From UBA2227 sp036677505 (GTDB lineage Bacteria > Bacillota_I > Bacilli_A > Erysipelotrichales > Erysipelotrichaceae), in the NCBI GenBank assembly GCA_036677505.1, contig JAVBWK010000036.1:38045-102044 (forward strand): a stretch of DNA of 64,000 nt, given 5' to 3'. Under the pieces are notes generated by a model. It saw nothing but the letters and a program-made list of their open reading frames with translations, was not told the origin of the DNA and ran no database searches. The position numbers were made by a program, and so were the translations under genes. Shown here in pieces: positions 35,062-43,703 of this stretch. Numbering within the stretch: position 1 is the stretch's first letter; the number at the start of each line of letters is the position of its first letter.

Positions 35062-35803
35062 CGCCTTCTTCCTGCGGCTCTTCCACCGGCAATTCATAAA
35101 TATCGTCATCGTAATAATCATCCGGAATCGTTTCGTCAAAATCAAAATCACCATTGATCAGTTTAAGCATATCCACGATCGTTCCTGATTCCGGAGCGAT
35201 AAACTCCAGTAACTCACGCGATATCCGATTGTAATCCACGACAACTTTATTGGAAAACAGATTCACGATATCATTTGATTCTGCCTTTGCACTGCGTAAA
35301 ATGATCAGCATATCGGTAAGAACCGGCTGGATGTTTGCTTTAGGTACGATCGAGCTTACCAGAAACTGATTATTCTGCGCATAAATCATGACCCATGACT
35401 CAGTATATGGCAGTACCGTAATTCTATAATCGCTGATTACGCCCAAAGCATCTGTAAACGACCCGTTCTTCACGGCCAATGCGTTTTGAGTGCCGTAGAG
35501 TTTTCGTAACTGACCGCCGAGCTGCACCCGGTAAAACCGGTTCATGATGATCGATGCAGCATCCAGACTTAAAGTAATGGTTTGCCCGTGACTGATCAGT
35601 GTTACCGAAAATCGATTTGCATCCCGCTTTCCGATATTTCTGGGAAGATAATAACTGAACAGAGGCGAATTCTGATTGTGCAGCTCGACCATGGGCAAAG
35701 CATTGACAAAGGCGGCACCGTTATCGATCTGCTGATTCACTGAAACACCGGATACCGAGCATCCGCTTAAAAATACGATAAGAACGATCCAATATTTCCG
35801 CAT
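35036..35803 (-). CDS. Lipoprotein of unknown function
   Basis: 255 residues with signal peptide and lipobox FLSGC (cysteine about residue 15). The mature part is beta-rich with no recognised catalytic motif; it ends in a strongly acidic tail (DDYYDDDIYEL...EEGDENVEG). It sits between an M42 peptidase gene and the ytpR-like gene, which starts inside its last codons. Bacillus has ytpQ in this region, but I cannot match the two. Surface-anchored accessory protein is a fair guess only. Confidence 0.75.
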   Translation of the reverse strand: MRKYWIVLIVFLSGCSVSGVSVNQQIDNGAAFVNALPMVELHNQNSPLFSYYLPRNIGKRDANRFSVTLISHGQTITLSLDAASIIMNRFYRVQLGGQLRKLYGTQNALAVKNGSFTDALGVISDYRITVLPYTESWVMIYAQNNQFLVSSIVPKANIQPVLTDMLIILRSAKAESNDIVNLFSNKVVVDYNRISRELLEFIAPESGTIVDMLKLINGDFDFDETIPDDYYDDDIYELPVEEPQEEGDENVEGIE

Positions 35804-35820
35804 CTGCTCACCTCCGATAA

Positions 35821-36906
35821 CTACTGATTAAAGCAAATCATAGCAGAAATCCGTTCATCATTCAACCCGCTGACCAAGGACAGTGCCGCAAGATATGCGG
35901 TATTGAGATCATCAATATCTATGATCGAACTGTTGGTATGAATGTTTCTGGCACATATGCACATCGTCAGCGTGGGTACACCGACGGTATTTTTGTGAAT
36001 GGCACCTGCATCAGTTCCGCCCATCGAAACATAATACTGATACGGAAGTGAAAGTTGTGTACACTGTTGGATCAGTGCATCAAGCAGATGACGGTTCGGC
36101 AGATAGTTGGCATCGACAAAACGTATGAGCAAACCTTTTCCCAGCTGACCGAAAGCTGATTCATCCCCGGAAGCATCATTGGCCGGAGAGCAGTCAAACA
36201 CAATGGCCATATCCGGATCGATCATGGATGCTGCTGTCTGCGCACCGCGAAGCCCTACTTCTTCTTGGACGGTTGCTCCGATGTAAAGATCCACTTCAAG
36301 TTCGGTATCTTTCAAAGCATCCAACAGGGCTAATCCCATGGCACAGCCATACCGGTTGTCAAATGCTTTCGCTAACAGCCGTTTACCGTTGGCCAACACC
36401 TGATAGTCCCCTACAAGCACCACCATATCACCCGGCCGGATATTGAGCTCTTCAACTTCTTCTTTGTTTCTCGCGCCGATGTCGACCAGCATATTTTTGA
36501 TTTCCATCGGTTTTGCCCGGTCCGCATCTGTCAGTAAATGCGGTGGAATCGAGCCGATGGCACCATGAAACACTTTTCCCTGACCATTGATGACGGCGAC
36601 TCGTTGTCCAAGCAGTGTCTGTGACCACCATCCGCCAATCGGGTGCAAGGTCAGACAGCCGGTTTTAGTGATGGTCTTAACCATAAATCCGACCTCATCC
36701 ATATGCCCGGCTATCATAACTTTTTTCGCATTTGCTTTTTTACTGCGCTTAACGGCGAAAATGCTTCCTAAATTATCATAAATGATCTCATCCGTGTATT
36801 TCAGATATTCATTTTTTAAATATCTTGAAACGTATTGTTCCTGACCGCTGACTCCGTACAATTGGGACAGTTGTGCCAGGTTCTTCATCAAAACATCATA
36901 ACTCAT
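35821..36906 (-). CDS. M42-family aminopeptidase (YtoP-like)
   Basis: Dinuclear metallo-aminopeptidase, of the glutamyl-aminopeptidase/cellulase-M group. 361 residues from the ATG at 36906, where GGAGG lies upstream and the TrmB stop overlaps (ATGA). Metal ligands visible: His/Asp in AGHMDEVGFMV, Asp in DNRYGC, catalytic Glu pair in QEEVGLRG, Asp in FDCSPAND and the late His in RNIHTNSS. Cytoplasmic peptide scavenging is likely. Confidence 0.93.
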   Translation of the reverse strand: MSYDVLMKNLAQLSQLYGVSGQEQYVSRYLKNEYLKYTDEIIYDNLGSIFAVKRSKKANAKKVMIAGHMDEVGFMVKTITKTGCLTLHPIGGWWSQTLLGQRVAVINGQGKVFHGAIGSIPPHLLTDADRAKPMEIKNMLVDIGARNKEEVEELNIRPGDMVVLVGDYQVLANGKRLLAKAFDNRYGCAMGLALLDALKDTELEVDLYIGATVQEEVGLRGAQTAASMIDPDMAIVFDCSPANDASGDESAFGQLGKGLLIRFVDANYLPNRHLLDALIQQCTQLSLPYQYYVSMGGTDAGAIHKNTVGVPTLTMCICARNIHTNSSIIDIDDLNTAYLAALSLVSGLNDERISAMICFNQ

Positions 36907-37541
36907 CGGTTTTTCCTCCAAACAGCCCGGTAAATCGGCTGATTCAATTCCATAAAACGCTGCTCATATTCGGTGATGGCATCTTCCGGATGATCGCTGG
37001 CACGAAAATTCACAGACATATCAGCGAGAATAAATCCAAAATGACTCAACTGGACACACGAATACTCGAAAAGGCCGGCGTTATCGGTTTTCATCACGAT
37101 CTCACCTTCATCCGTTAGCAACCGCCAATATTCCTTCAGAAACTCACTGTGACTCAAACGGCGCTTACTATGGCCTTTTTTAGGCCAGGGATCGGAGAAA
37201 TTCAAGTGTAAAACATCGATTTCACCCTGAGCGAACCATTCTTTTATATCTTTTGCATCTTGAACAATCAGAGCCATGGTCGGCAACAGATTATCGAAAT
37301 GCTTTTTCAGGCTGGTTGCGGCGACGTTGCGATCTTTTTCAACAGCCACCCATCCGTGTTCGGGATGCATGTGAGCCATCGAACTCCAGTAATCTCCTTT
37401 TCCGCTGCCGATCTCGACATGCAGAAGTGAACATCCCAGCTTTTTCTTCCATTGTGATGCCCAACTTTTCGGATCCTCAACGAGCGTATGCGGCATTGAC
37501 CGAAGAAACGACATGGCCCAAGGTTTATTACGCATTCTCAT
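36903..37541 (-). CDS. trmB: tRNA (guanine46-N7)-methyltransferase
   Basis: Adds m7G46 in the variable loop of tRNA. 212 residues beginning MRMRNKPWA, with SAM-binding VEIGSGKG, NFSDPWPKKGHSKRRL and TDNAGLFEYS motifs. It overlaps the pepV end by 14 bases and the M42 gene by four. Bacillus has ytmQ (trmB) close to ytoP, in the same order. Confidence 0.97.
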   Translation of the reverse strand: MRMRNKPWAMSFLRSMPHTLVEDPKSWASQWKKKLGCSLLHVEIGSGKGDYWSSMAHMHPEHGWVAVEKDRNVAATSLKKHFDNLLPTMALIVQDAKDIKEWFAQGEIDVLHLNFSDPWPKKGHSKRRLSHSEFLKEYWRLLTDEGEIVMKTDNAGLFEYSCVQLSHFGFILADMSVNFRASDHPEDAITEYEQRFMELNQPIYRAVWRKNR

Positions 37542-38913
37542 AAGCTAATCGGTAAAGAGCTTTGGCATAAATGGCCGTTGCCATGATCAGTGATTCAATT
37601 TCGATGGCTTCATCCTTTTGATGGGCATCCCCCGCAAACTCTGGTAATTTTCTTGTCGGAAAGGCCATTCCATACGCCACGAAATTAGGTAAGGTTCGGG
37701 CATACGTCCCGCCGCCCATCGTTTTTAACGGCGTGAAATCATCCCCGCTGACTTCACGGTAGACTTCGTGCAACGTTTTGACTAATTCAGAATTGGGATC
37801 CACAAACAGCGGTTCTTTATGCGCAGTAACTTCTGCCGATATCCATGGCGCATCACCACTCAGAGTTTCCTTGATGTGATTCATACAGAAATCAAGATCG
37901 ACATCATTGGGGTATCGGATATCTAACGTCAAATCAAACTGATTTTTTTCGACATGGATGATTCCGAGATTCATTGTCAGATTGTGCATATGAGCACCGT
38001 CAAACTCAATATTCAATCCGGTCCCGTGGTAACTGTACAGACACCTGCTTAAATCTGCCGCAGCTTCGTCCTGATAGGCAGCCGCCACAAAATTCAGAGC
38101 ATACACCGCAGCATTCTGCCCTTTTTGCGGAGTGGAAGCATGTGAGTATTTCCCTTCAAAAGTATACACGGTCGTATCCGTTAAGTGCTTAAACGATGCT
38201 TTGATCCTATGACTGCGACAGAATAAACGCAACTCATCTTCTTTGGGTTTACCAAACACTTCAACGGCACACTTGCCCAAGACGATATTGGGTCTTTCTC
38301 CCCCGTGGATACGCTTGATCACGGTATTTTTTTTACCGGTGAGTTTTACCACTAAAATTCCCTTTTCACCGTAAATGACCGGAAACTCGGCATCCGGGAC
38401 AAATCCCATATCCGGAAGCGGTGCAGTTTCGATATAGTGTTTCATACAGCGCATGCCGGTTTCTTCATCACATCCCACAATAAGCATGAGCTTCTTCTTC
38501 AGTTCTATATTCAAATCTTTGATTATTTTCATCGCATAATACGCGGCAACCGTCGGACCTTTGTCATCACCGCTGCCTCGTCCGAATATATATCCGTCTT
38601 TCACCAGTCCGCCAAATGGATCGACGCTCCACCCTTCACCGACCGGCACGATATCAAGATGTCCGAGCATGCCGACGCTTCTATCCTGATGACCGTAACT
38701 GATCAATCCGGCATAGCCATCCACATCCAACGTATCAAAGCCGTCTGCTTTACCTTTATCCAGCATCCAATCCAATGCCTTGCGGATATTCAAACCAAAA
38801 GGTGCATGTTCACCGGCATGATCCAGATCGCTCAATGACGGGATGGCGATAAGCTCTTGTAAGTCCTTGATCATCTGTTCCTGATAATTTCTTGCTAGTG
38901 TTAAAAAATCCAT
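37528..38913 (-). CDS. pepV: Dipeptidase PepV (M20 family)
   Basis: Zn-dependent dipeptidase releasing single amino acids. 461 residues with M20 motifs LGHLDIVPVG, GRGSGDDKGPT, CDEETG and PDAEFP (the residues binding zinc and the catalytic Glu), and an inserted lid domain that gives the large size. It has its own probable promoter (TGATAAAAT on the minus strand near 38945). Together with the M42 enzyme it points to peptide-based nutrition. Confidence 0.94.
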   Translation of the reverse strand: MDFLTLARNYQEQMIKDLQELIAIPSLSDLDHAGEHAPFGLNIRKALDWMLDKGKADGFDTLDVDGYAGLISYGHQDRSVGMLGHLDIVPVGEGWSVDPFGGLVKDGYIFGRGSGDDKGPTVAAYYAMKIIKDLNIELKKKLMLIVGCDEETGMRCMKHYIETAPLPDMGFVPDAEFPVIYGEKGILVVKLTGKKNTVIKRIHGGERPNIVLGKCAVEVFGKPKEDELRLFCRSHRIKASFKHLTDTTVYTFEGKYSHASTPQKGQNAAVYALNFVAAAYQDEAAADLSRCLYSYHGTGLNIEFDGAHMHNLTMNLGIIHVEKNQFDLTLDIRYPNDVDLDFCMNHIKETLSGDAPWISAEVTAHKEPLFVDPNSELVKTLHEVYREVSGDDFTPLKTMGGGTYARTLPNFVAYGMAFPTRKLPEFAGDAHQKDEAIEIESLIMATAIYAKALYRLAYENA

Positions 38914-39030
38914 ATTCTGACCTCTCTTTACATTTAGTATTTTATCACATGAAATCGTCGGATTCTATGTTTATGTCCAAACCGACGGACACTGTTTTTG
39001 ATAAACATACGTTCATTAATCTTGGCCGAT

Positions 39031-39054
39031 AAAAAAGGACTGATTTCTCAGTCC
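39031..39054 (-). terminator. Terminator after pnp
   Basis: Stem GGACTGA / TCAGTCC with a GAAA loop, followed by a TTTTTT run on the minus strand, eight bases beyond the pnp stop. Confidence 0.9.
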
Positions 39055-39061
39055 CTGTCAT

Positions 39062-41236
39062 CTATTCTCTTGGTTTTCTTTTATTTTTATCGAAGTTGCC
39101 GCGCGGACGATCCGGTTTTTCTACAAAACCCTCCGGCTTGGGAAGCAGCGCCTTTCTCGAAACATTGACTCTGCCCTTTTCATCGATCTCAGTGACCATA
39201 ACTTTGACAATGTCGCCAAGTTTCAATACATCCGAAGTGTTTTCAACGCGTTCATGAGCAATTTTTGACACATGCAGTAATCCGTCGGTACCCGGGAACA
39301 GTTCCACAAATGCACCGAAGCTTTCGACCCGCACCACTTTGCCTTCATAGATTTCACCGACTTTGGCTACACGGACGATAGCTTCGATCATGTCGGCAGC
39401 CTTACGGATGGCAGCAAGATCCTGATGATAAATCACGACACGGCCGTCATCCTCAATATCGATTTTGACATTGTCGCAGTCCGCGATGATCTGATTAATA
39501 ATTTTACCGCCGGCACCGATGACATCACGAATCTTATCCGTCGGGATCTTCAGCTGATGAATCTTTGGAGCATATTTACCGACTTCTGACCGCGGTTCAC
39601 TGATAACGGCCATCATGTTCTCCATGATTTGCATGCGGCCGATTTTCGCCTGAGCCAATGCTTCACGCAAGATTTCCGTGGTCAGACCTTCAATCTTGAT
39701 GTCCATCTGTAAAGCCGTGATACCATCATGGGTCCCGGCTACTTTGAAGTCCATATCGCCGAAATGATCTTCCATTCCCTGAATGTCCGTCAAAACGGTA
39801 TAGTAATCACCGTAAGTAACCAAACCCATGGCAATCCCGGCAACCGGTGCCTTGATCGGTACCCCGGCAGCCATCAAAGCCATCGTACCGGCACAAATGG
39901 ATGCCTGTGAGGAGGAACCGTTGGATTCCAGGGTTTCAGCGACCAAACGGATCGCATACGGGAATTCTTCTTCACTTGGCAAAACCTGAGCCAGTGCCCG
40001 TTCACCGAGTGCACCGTGACCGATTTCACGTCGGCCAGGAGATCCCATCCGACCGGTTTCACCGACCGAATAAGGCGGGAAATTATAATGATGCATAAAT
40101 CGCTTCGATTCGATGTCTGTCATATCATCGATGATTTGCGTATCGCCCATCGCACCCAAGGTACAAACGGAGAGAACCTGCGTTTCACCGCGGGTAAACA
40201 AGGCACTGCCATGCACCCGGGCAAGCAAATCAATTTGTGAATCCAAAGGACGTAACTGATCGATCCCGCGTCCGTCCGGACGGATTTTCTCAACAGAGAT
40301 TAAACGGCGGACTTCATCGGCAACAATATCATGACAAACCTGTCTGACTTGCTTGATCGTCTTTTCTTTGACTTTATCGCTGGGATATTCCAATCCCTCA
40401 TAATATGTGACCATTTCGGCTTCGATATCATCGATCGCTCCGTAACGGACCAGTTTTTCTTTGATACGCACGGCATCTTCCAAACGGCTTTGACATAAAC
40501 CGCGCAATTGCGTGTTCAGTTCGGAATCGACCCCATAGAGTACGATTTCCCGTTTCGGTTTACCGACCTTAGCGACGATTTCTTCTTGAAACTCGCACAG
40601 TCTTTTGATAAACTCATGCCCAAACAGCATGGCTTCCAACATATCTTCTTCACTGACTTCCTTCGCACCGGCTTCAACCATGTTGATGGCTTTTTTGGTG
40701 CCGGCCACGGTCAGATTGATATCTGATACTTCAAGCTCAGCCACCGTCGGATTGATGATCAGTTCACCGTTGACTCGACCGACGATGACACCGGCGACCG
40801 GACCGTTAAACGGAATATCCGACACACAGATGGCCAAGGATGCTCCAAACAAAGCAGCCATGTCCGCCGAACAGTCATTGTCTGCCGACAACACGGTGTT
40901 GACGACTTGAACTTCATTACGGAATCCTTCCGCAAACAACGGACGGATCGGACGGTCGATCAGACGGGCTGTCAGCGTTGCATGTTCACTGGGCCGCCCT
41001 TCACGACGCAAAAAGCCGCCCGGAATCTTCCCTACCGAATACAGCTTTTCTTCAAATGTGACCGTCAGCGGAAAGAAATCCAAATCCTTGGCATTCTTGC
41101 TTGCGGTCGCTGTCGACAATACTGCAGTTTCTTCATAACGAATCAACACTGATCCGCCGGCTTGCTTGGCTAACTCACCGGTTTCCACCACCAGACTTCT
41201 TCCTGCGAAGTCTAAACTAAATACTTCTTTTGCCAT
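39062..41236 (-). CDS. pnp: Polyribonucleotide nucleotidyltransferase
   Basis: Phosphorolytic 3'-5' exoribonuclease and degradosome member. 724 residues from the ATG at 41236, with AAAAGAGGTG upstream; the longer frame is not supported. Two RNase PH domains (about 1-240 and 300-545), a KH domain (KIRDVIGAGGKIINQII) and an S1 domain (GAFVELFPGTDGLLHVS) follow. In many Bacilli rpsO precedes pnp; here the two are about 13 kb apart, split by the ornithine and efflux genes. Confidence 0.98.
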   Translation of the reverse strand: MAKEVFSLDFAGRSLVVETGELAKQAGGSVLIRYEETAVLSTATASKNAKDLDFFPLTVTFEEKLYSVGKIPGGFLRREGRPSEHATLTARLIDRPIRPLFAEGFRNEVQVVNTVLSADNDCSADMAALFGASLAICVSDIPFNGPVAGVIVGRVNGELIINPTVAELEVSDINLTVAGTKKAINMVEAGAKEVSEEDMLEAMLFGHEFIKRLCEFQEEIVAKVGKPKREIVLYGVDSELNTQLRGLCQSRLEDAVRIKEKLVRYGAIDDIEAEMVTYYEGLEYPSDKVKEKTIKQVRQVCHDIVADEVRRLISVEKIRPDGRGIDQLRPLDSQIDLLARVHGSALFTRGETQVLSVCTLGAMGDTQIIDDMTDIESKRFMHHYNFPPYSVGETGRMGSPGRREIGHGALGERALAQVLPSEEEFPYAIRLVAETLESNGSSSQASICAGTMALMAAGVPIKAPVAGIAMGLVTYGDYYTVLTDIQGMEDHFGDMDFKVAGTHDGITALQMDIKIEGLTTEILREALAQAKIGRMQIMENMMAVISEPRSEVGKYAPKIHQLKIPTDKIRDVIGAGGKIINQIIADCDNVKIDIEDDGRVVIYHQDLAAIRKAADMIEAIVRVAKVGEIYEGKVVRVESFGAFVELFPGTDGLLHVSKIAHERVENTSDVLKLGDIVKVMVTEIDEKGRVNVSRKALLPKPEGFVEKPDRPRGNFDKNKRKPRE

Positions 41237-41260
41237 ATTTTCACCTCTTTTAACTAATTG

Positions 41261-41269
41261 ATTGTACCA
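41261..41269 (-). promoter_or_regulatory. Extended -10 promoter element for pnp
   Basis: Minus strand TGGTACAAT, a TGn-extended -10, 24 bases before the pnp ATG and just past the orr terminator. No good -35 is visible. Confidence 0.55.
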
Positions 41270-41270
41270 T

Positions 41271-41293
41271 AAAAAAAGATGTGATGACACATC
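41271..41293 (-). terminator. Terminator of the ornithine operon
   Basis: Stem GATGTG / CACATC with TCAT loop followed by seven T on the minus strand, directly after orr. Confidence 0.85.
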
Positions 41294-41298
41294 AATTT

Positions 41299-42360
41299 TC
41301 ATTTACGGTTGTTAAGGAACCGCTTTTCAACAAATGGCGAGAAAAACAGGCGCAACAGACTGCCATATCTCAGTTTAAAGGTCAGTACATCACCGACCCG
41401 ATAATGGCCTTCTTCCGAAAGTTCACACAGCAAATGGTCGCTGCTTGCCCCGATGATCGTCACACCAGGATCCGTACATTCCATATTGAGATCGGTATCC
41501 AGCAGACCGATGGCACTGATCGCGACTCTGCGCATCCCTTTGTCTTCAAAATGAGTCTTTTTCCCAAATGCATCGAATCCGGTTTCACCGACAGGCATCG
41601 ATGGTTTCATTTTGATTTCAATGATTTGGGTATGCAACAGCACGACATCATCAAAGGTATTCTCCAAGCGGGTCTGATAGGCCGTTTCCACTCCTAGGAA
41701 AAAAGATTCCCCCAGACGCAGCTGATTGATCGGCAGTTTTAACCCTCTTTGCAACAAATAGAGAGACGAAGAGTTTCCGCCGGAAACGATCGTACAGTCT
41801 TCAATGATCTGATGGACACGTTGCTGCATGTCATGAAGTTTCTGTAAAATCGATAATGTCGGTATCAGCCCGCCGAAACAGCTGAAATTCGCCCCGATTC
41901 CAATCAGGCGGATATGTTTGAAATGCTTGATCATCTCCGCCAGCAGATACAGCTGTTCGATATTATGAATCCCTTCACGTAAATCGCCCATATCGACCAT
42001 CAGGATGATATCATGCACTTTACCATGTGCTTTGGCTGCGATTTCCAATGCAATGATCGTATCCCATTCACTGTTCAGTGACACATCGCTTCCCAAAACG
42101 ATGGCATCCGCTTCCGATTTCATCGGCAGACGAAGCATCATCTTGCGCATAGGTAAAGGATTACGTGCAAGGTTTTCTATGCGCGAGTCACCGATGGTTA
42201 TTATCCCCTCTTCATAAAAGATCCGATTAAGAATCGGATGACCGCCCGAAACTTTGTTTACTCCGACCACTTCGATCCCCTGATGTTGGCACATCCCGGA
42301 AATGATTCGGATATTATGCCTGAATTTTTCACAATCAATCGTCAATGCCGGGTATTTCAT
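41299..42360 (-). CDS. orr: Ornithine racemase
   Basis: PLP enzyme of the alanine-racemase-like barrel fold that turns L- into D-ornithine for ornithine 4,5-aminomutase. 353 residues. The PLP lysine is K36 in VVGVNKVSGG, and a DMGDLREG segment follows. It is the last gene of the ornithine fermentation operon, overlapping the upstream MutL/GlmL-like gene by four bases (ATGA). Sequence alone gives a YhfX/alanine-racemase-like family; the substrate comes from its place in the operon. Confidence 0.9.
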   Translation of the reverse strand: MKYPALTIDCEKFRHNIRIISGMCQHQGIEVVGVNKVSGGHPILNRIFYEEGIITIGDSRIENLARNPLPMRKMMLRLPMKSEADAIVLGSDVSLNSEWDTIIALEIAAKAHGKVHDIILMVDMGDLREGIHNIEQLYLLAEMIKHFKHIRLIGIGANFSCFGGLIPTLSILQKLHDMQQRVHQIIEDCTIVSGGNSSSLYLLQRGLKLPINQLRLGESFFLGVETAYQTRLENTFDDVVLLHTQIIEIKMKPSMPVGETGFDAFGKKTHFEDKGMRRVAISAIGLLDTDLNMECTDPGVTIIGASSDHLLCELSEEGHYRVGDVLTFKLRYGSLLRLFFSPFVEKRFLNNRK

Positions 42361-43703
42361 AATAAATCCCTCACAATCAGATCACTGATCATACGATCGG
42401 TTTGGTCCGGATATTCTTCAGACAAAACTCCGATGACCGCAAGCAAGTACTGTTTATCCAAACGGATCATGACCTCTTCCCTCGGTAAAAGCAACATCGG
42501 ATCCATGGTCTTGAGTACTCTTCTCATCATTTCAATGGGATCATGATGATAGATCAGTGCACCGCCGGTCAACAGGATCGTTTTGACTTGGGAGCAGTCT
42601 TTGCCGCTGGCAATCGTTTTACGTCCGCTGTGAAGATATAAATACTGAACCCTTCCCGCATGTCGTGATAGTGCCGCCTGTGCAGCGGTCTGAGTCAGAC
42701 AGTCGATCAGTTCCTTATGACGCTGATCACGATCGATTGGTAAAATATCGTTCAACAGCTCTTTCCAGTGACCGAAGGGCGGTTCTTTCATCAGATTGGC
42801 TACGACCGTTCGGTTTTTATACACGCCCAGATCTCCTTCGACCGTCCGTTTAGCGAAAGGTTCCGGAGATATAAGGACATCGCGGTATCGGTCACTGTCT
42901 TCACTGACTGAGTGAACATCACTGGTTGCACCGCCGATATCGATGACCATGCAAGGTCCCATCTTCTGATAATATCGTTGAGCTGCCCGATTGACCGCGG
43001 CCGGTACCGGAAGAATCGTACCATCGATGAGCTCGCGAATCCGACGCATTCCCGGTGCATCGGTAATATGTTTTTCAAATACCTGCTGAATCAGATTTCG
43101 CAGCGGTTCGACGACCAACTGGTCGATGTTTGGGTAAACATTGTCACAAATCAAACACTCGAAACCGGCTGTCATCAAAATTTTACTGACCGATTTCTGG
43201 ATCTCCTTATTCCCGGCGTAGATCACGGGAACCCGGATCGATAATTCACACAATTTTTCGGCATTGGCTAAAACCGTGTTTTTCTCGCCGTAATCGACTC
43301 CGCCGGCCAACAAGATGATATTCGGGCAGATTTGCTCGATCTCACGCAAGTCATCTTCACCGAGCATTCCCGCCGTTATGTAGCGGATATTCGCACCGGC
43401 TCCCAGTGCTGCCTCTTTTGCTGCTTTAACCGTCATATCCCACACCAGTCCGTGTACAGTCATTTTGAGTCCTCCAGCCGCACTGGAACAAGCCAAAAAC
43501 CGCTGATATGTAAGTTCATCCGTATTCAGATTGCGTTTCAGATTTTCTAAAGCAGAAAGCAGTCCGACCGATACATCGCCCTGATCTGCTGTCGTTTCGC
43601 TGATACCCCGACCGACATAAACCAGGGTATCAAGTGAATGCTCAAAAGCGACGACTTGCGTCGTCGTTGATCCGATTTCTCCAACCAGCACGGCTTCTTT
43701 CAT
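42357..43703 (-). CDS. GlmL/MutL-family protein in the ornithine operon
   Basis: 448 residues of the ASKHA (actin/Hsp70-like) fold. N-terminal VGEIGSTTTQVVAF and later MVIDIGGATSDVHS are the two phosphate-binding loops, with LTGGALIYH at the end. GlmL-family proteins accompany B12-dependent aminomutases such as glutamate mutase and are thought to reactivate or chaperone them. The gene is directly downstream of oraE and overlaps it by four bases. So its partner is most likely OraSE. Confidence 0.88.
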   Translation of the reverse strand: MKEAVLVGEIGSTTTQVVAFEHSLDTLVYVGRGISETTADQGDVSVGLLSALENLKRNLNTDELTYQRFLACSSAAGGLKMTVHGLVWDMTVKAAKEAALGAGANIRYITAGMLGEDDLREIEQICPNIILLAGGVDYGEKNTVLANAEKLCELSIRVPVIYAGNKEIQKSVSKILMTAGFECLICDNVYPNIDQLVVEPLRNLIQQVFEKHITDAPGMRRIRELIDGTILPVPAAVNRAAQRYYQKMGPCMVIDIGGATSDVHSVSEDSDRYRDVLISPEPFAKRTVEGDLGVYKNRTVVANLMKEPPFGHWKELLNDILPIDRDQRHKELIDCLTQTAAQAALSRHAGRVQYLYLHSGRKTIASGKDCSQVKTILLTGGALIYHHDPIEMMRRVLKTMDPMLLLPREEVMIRLDKQYLLAVIGVLSEEYPDQTDRMISDLIVRDLL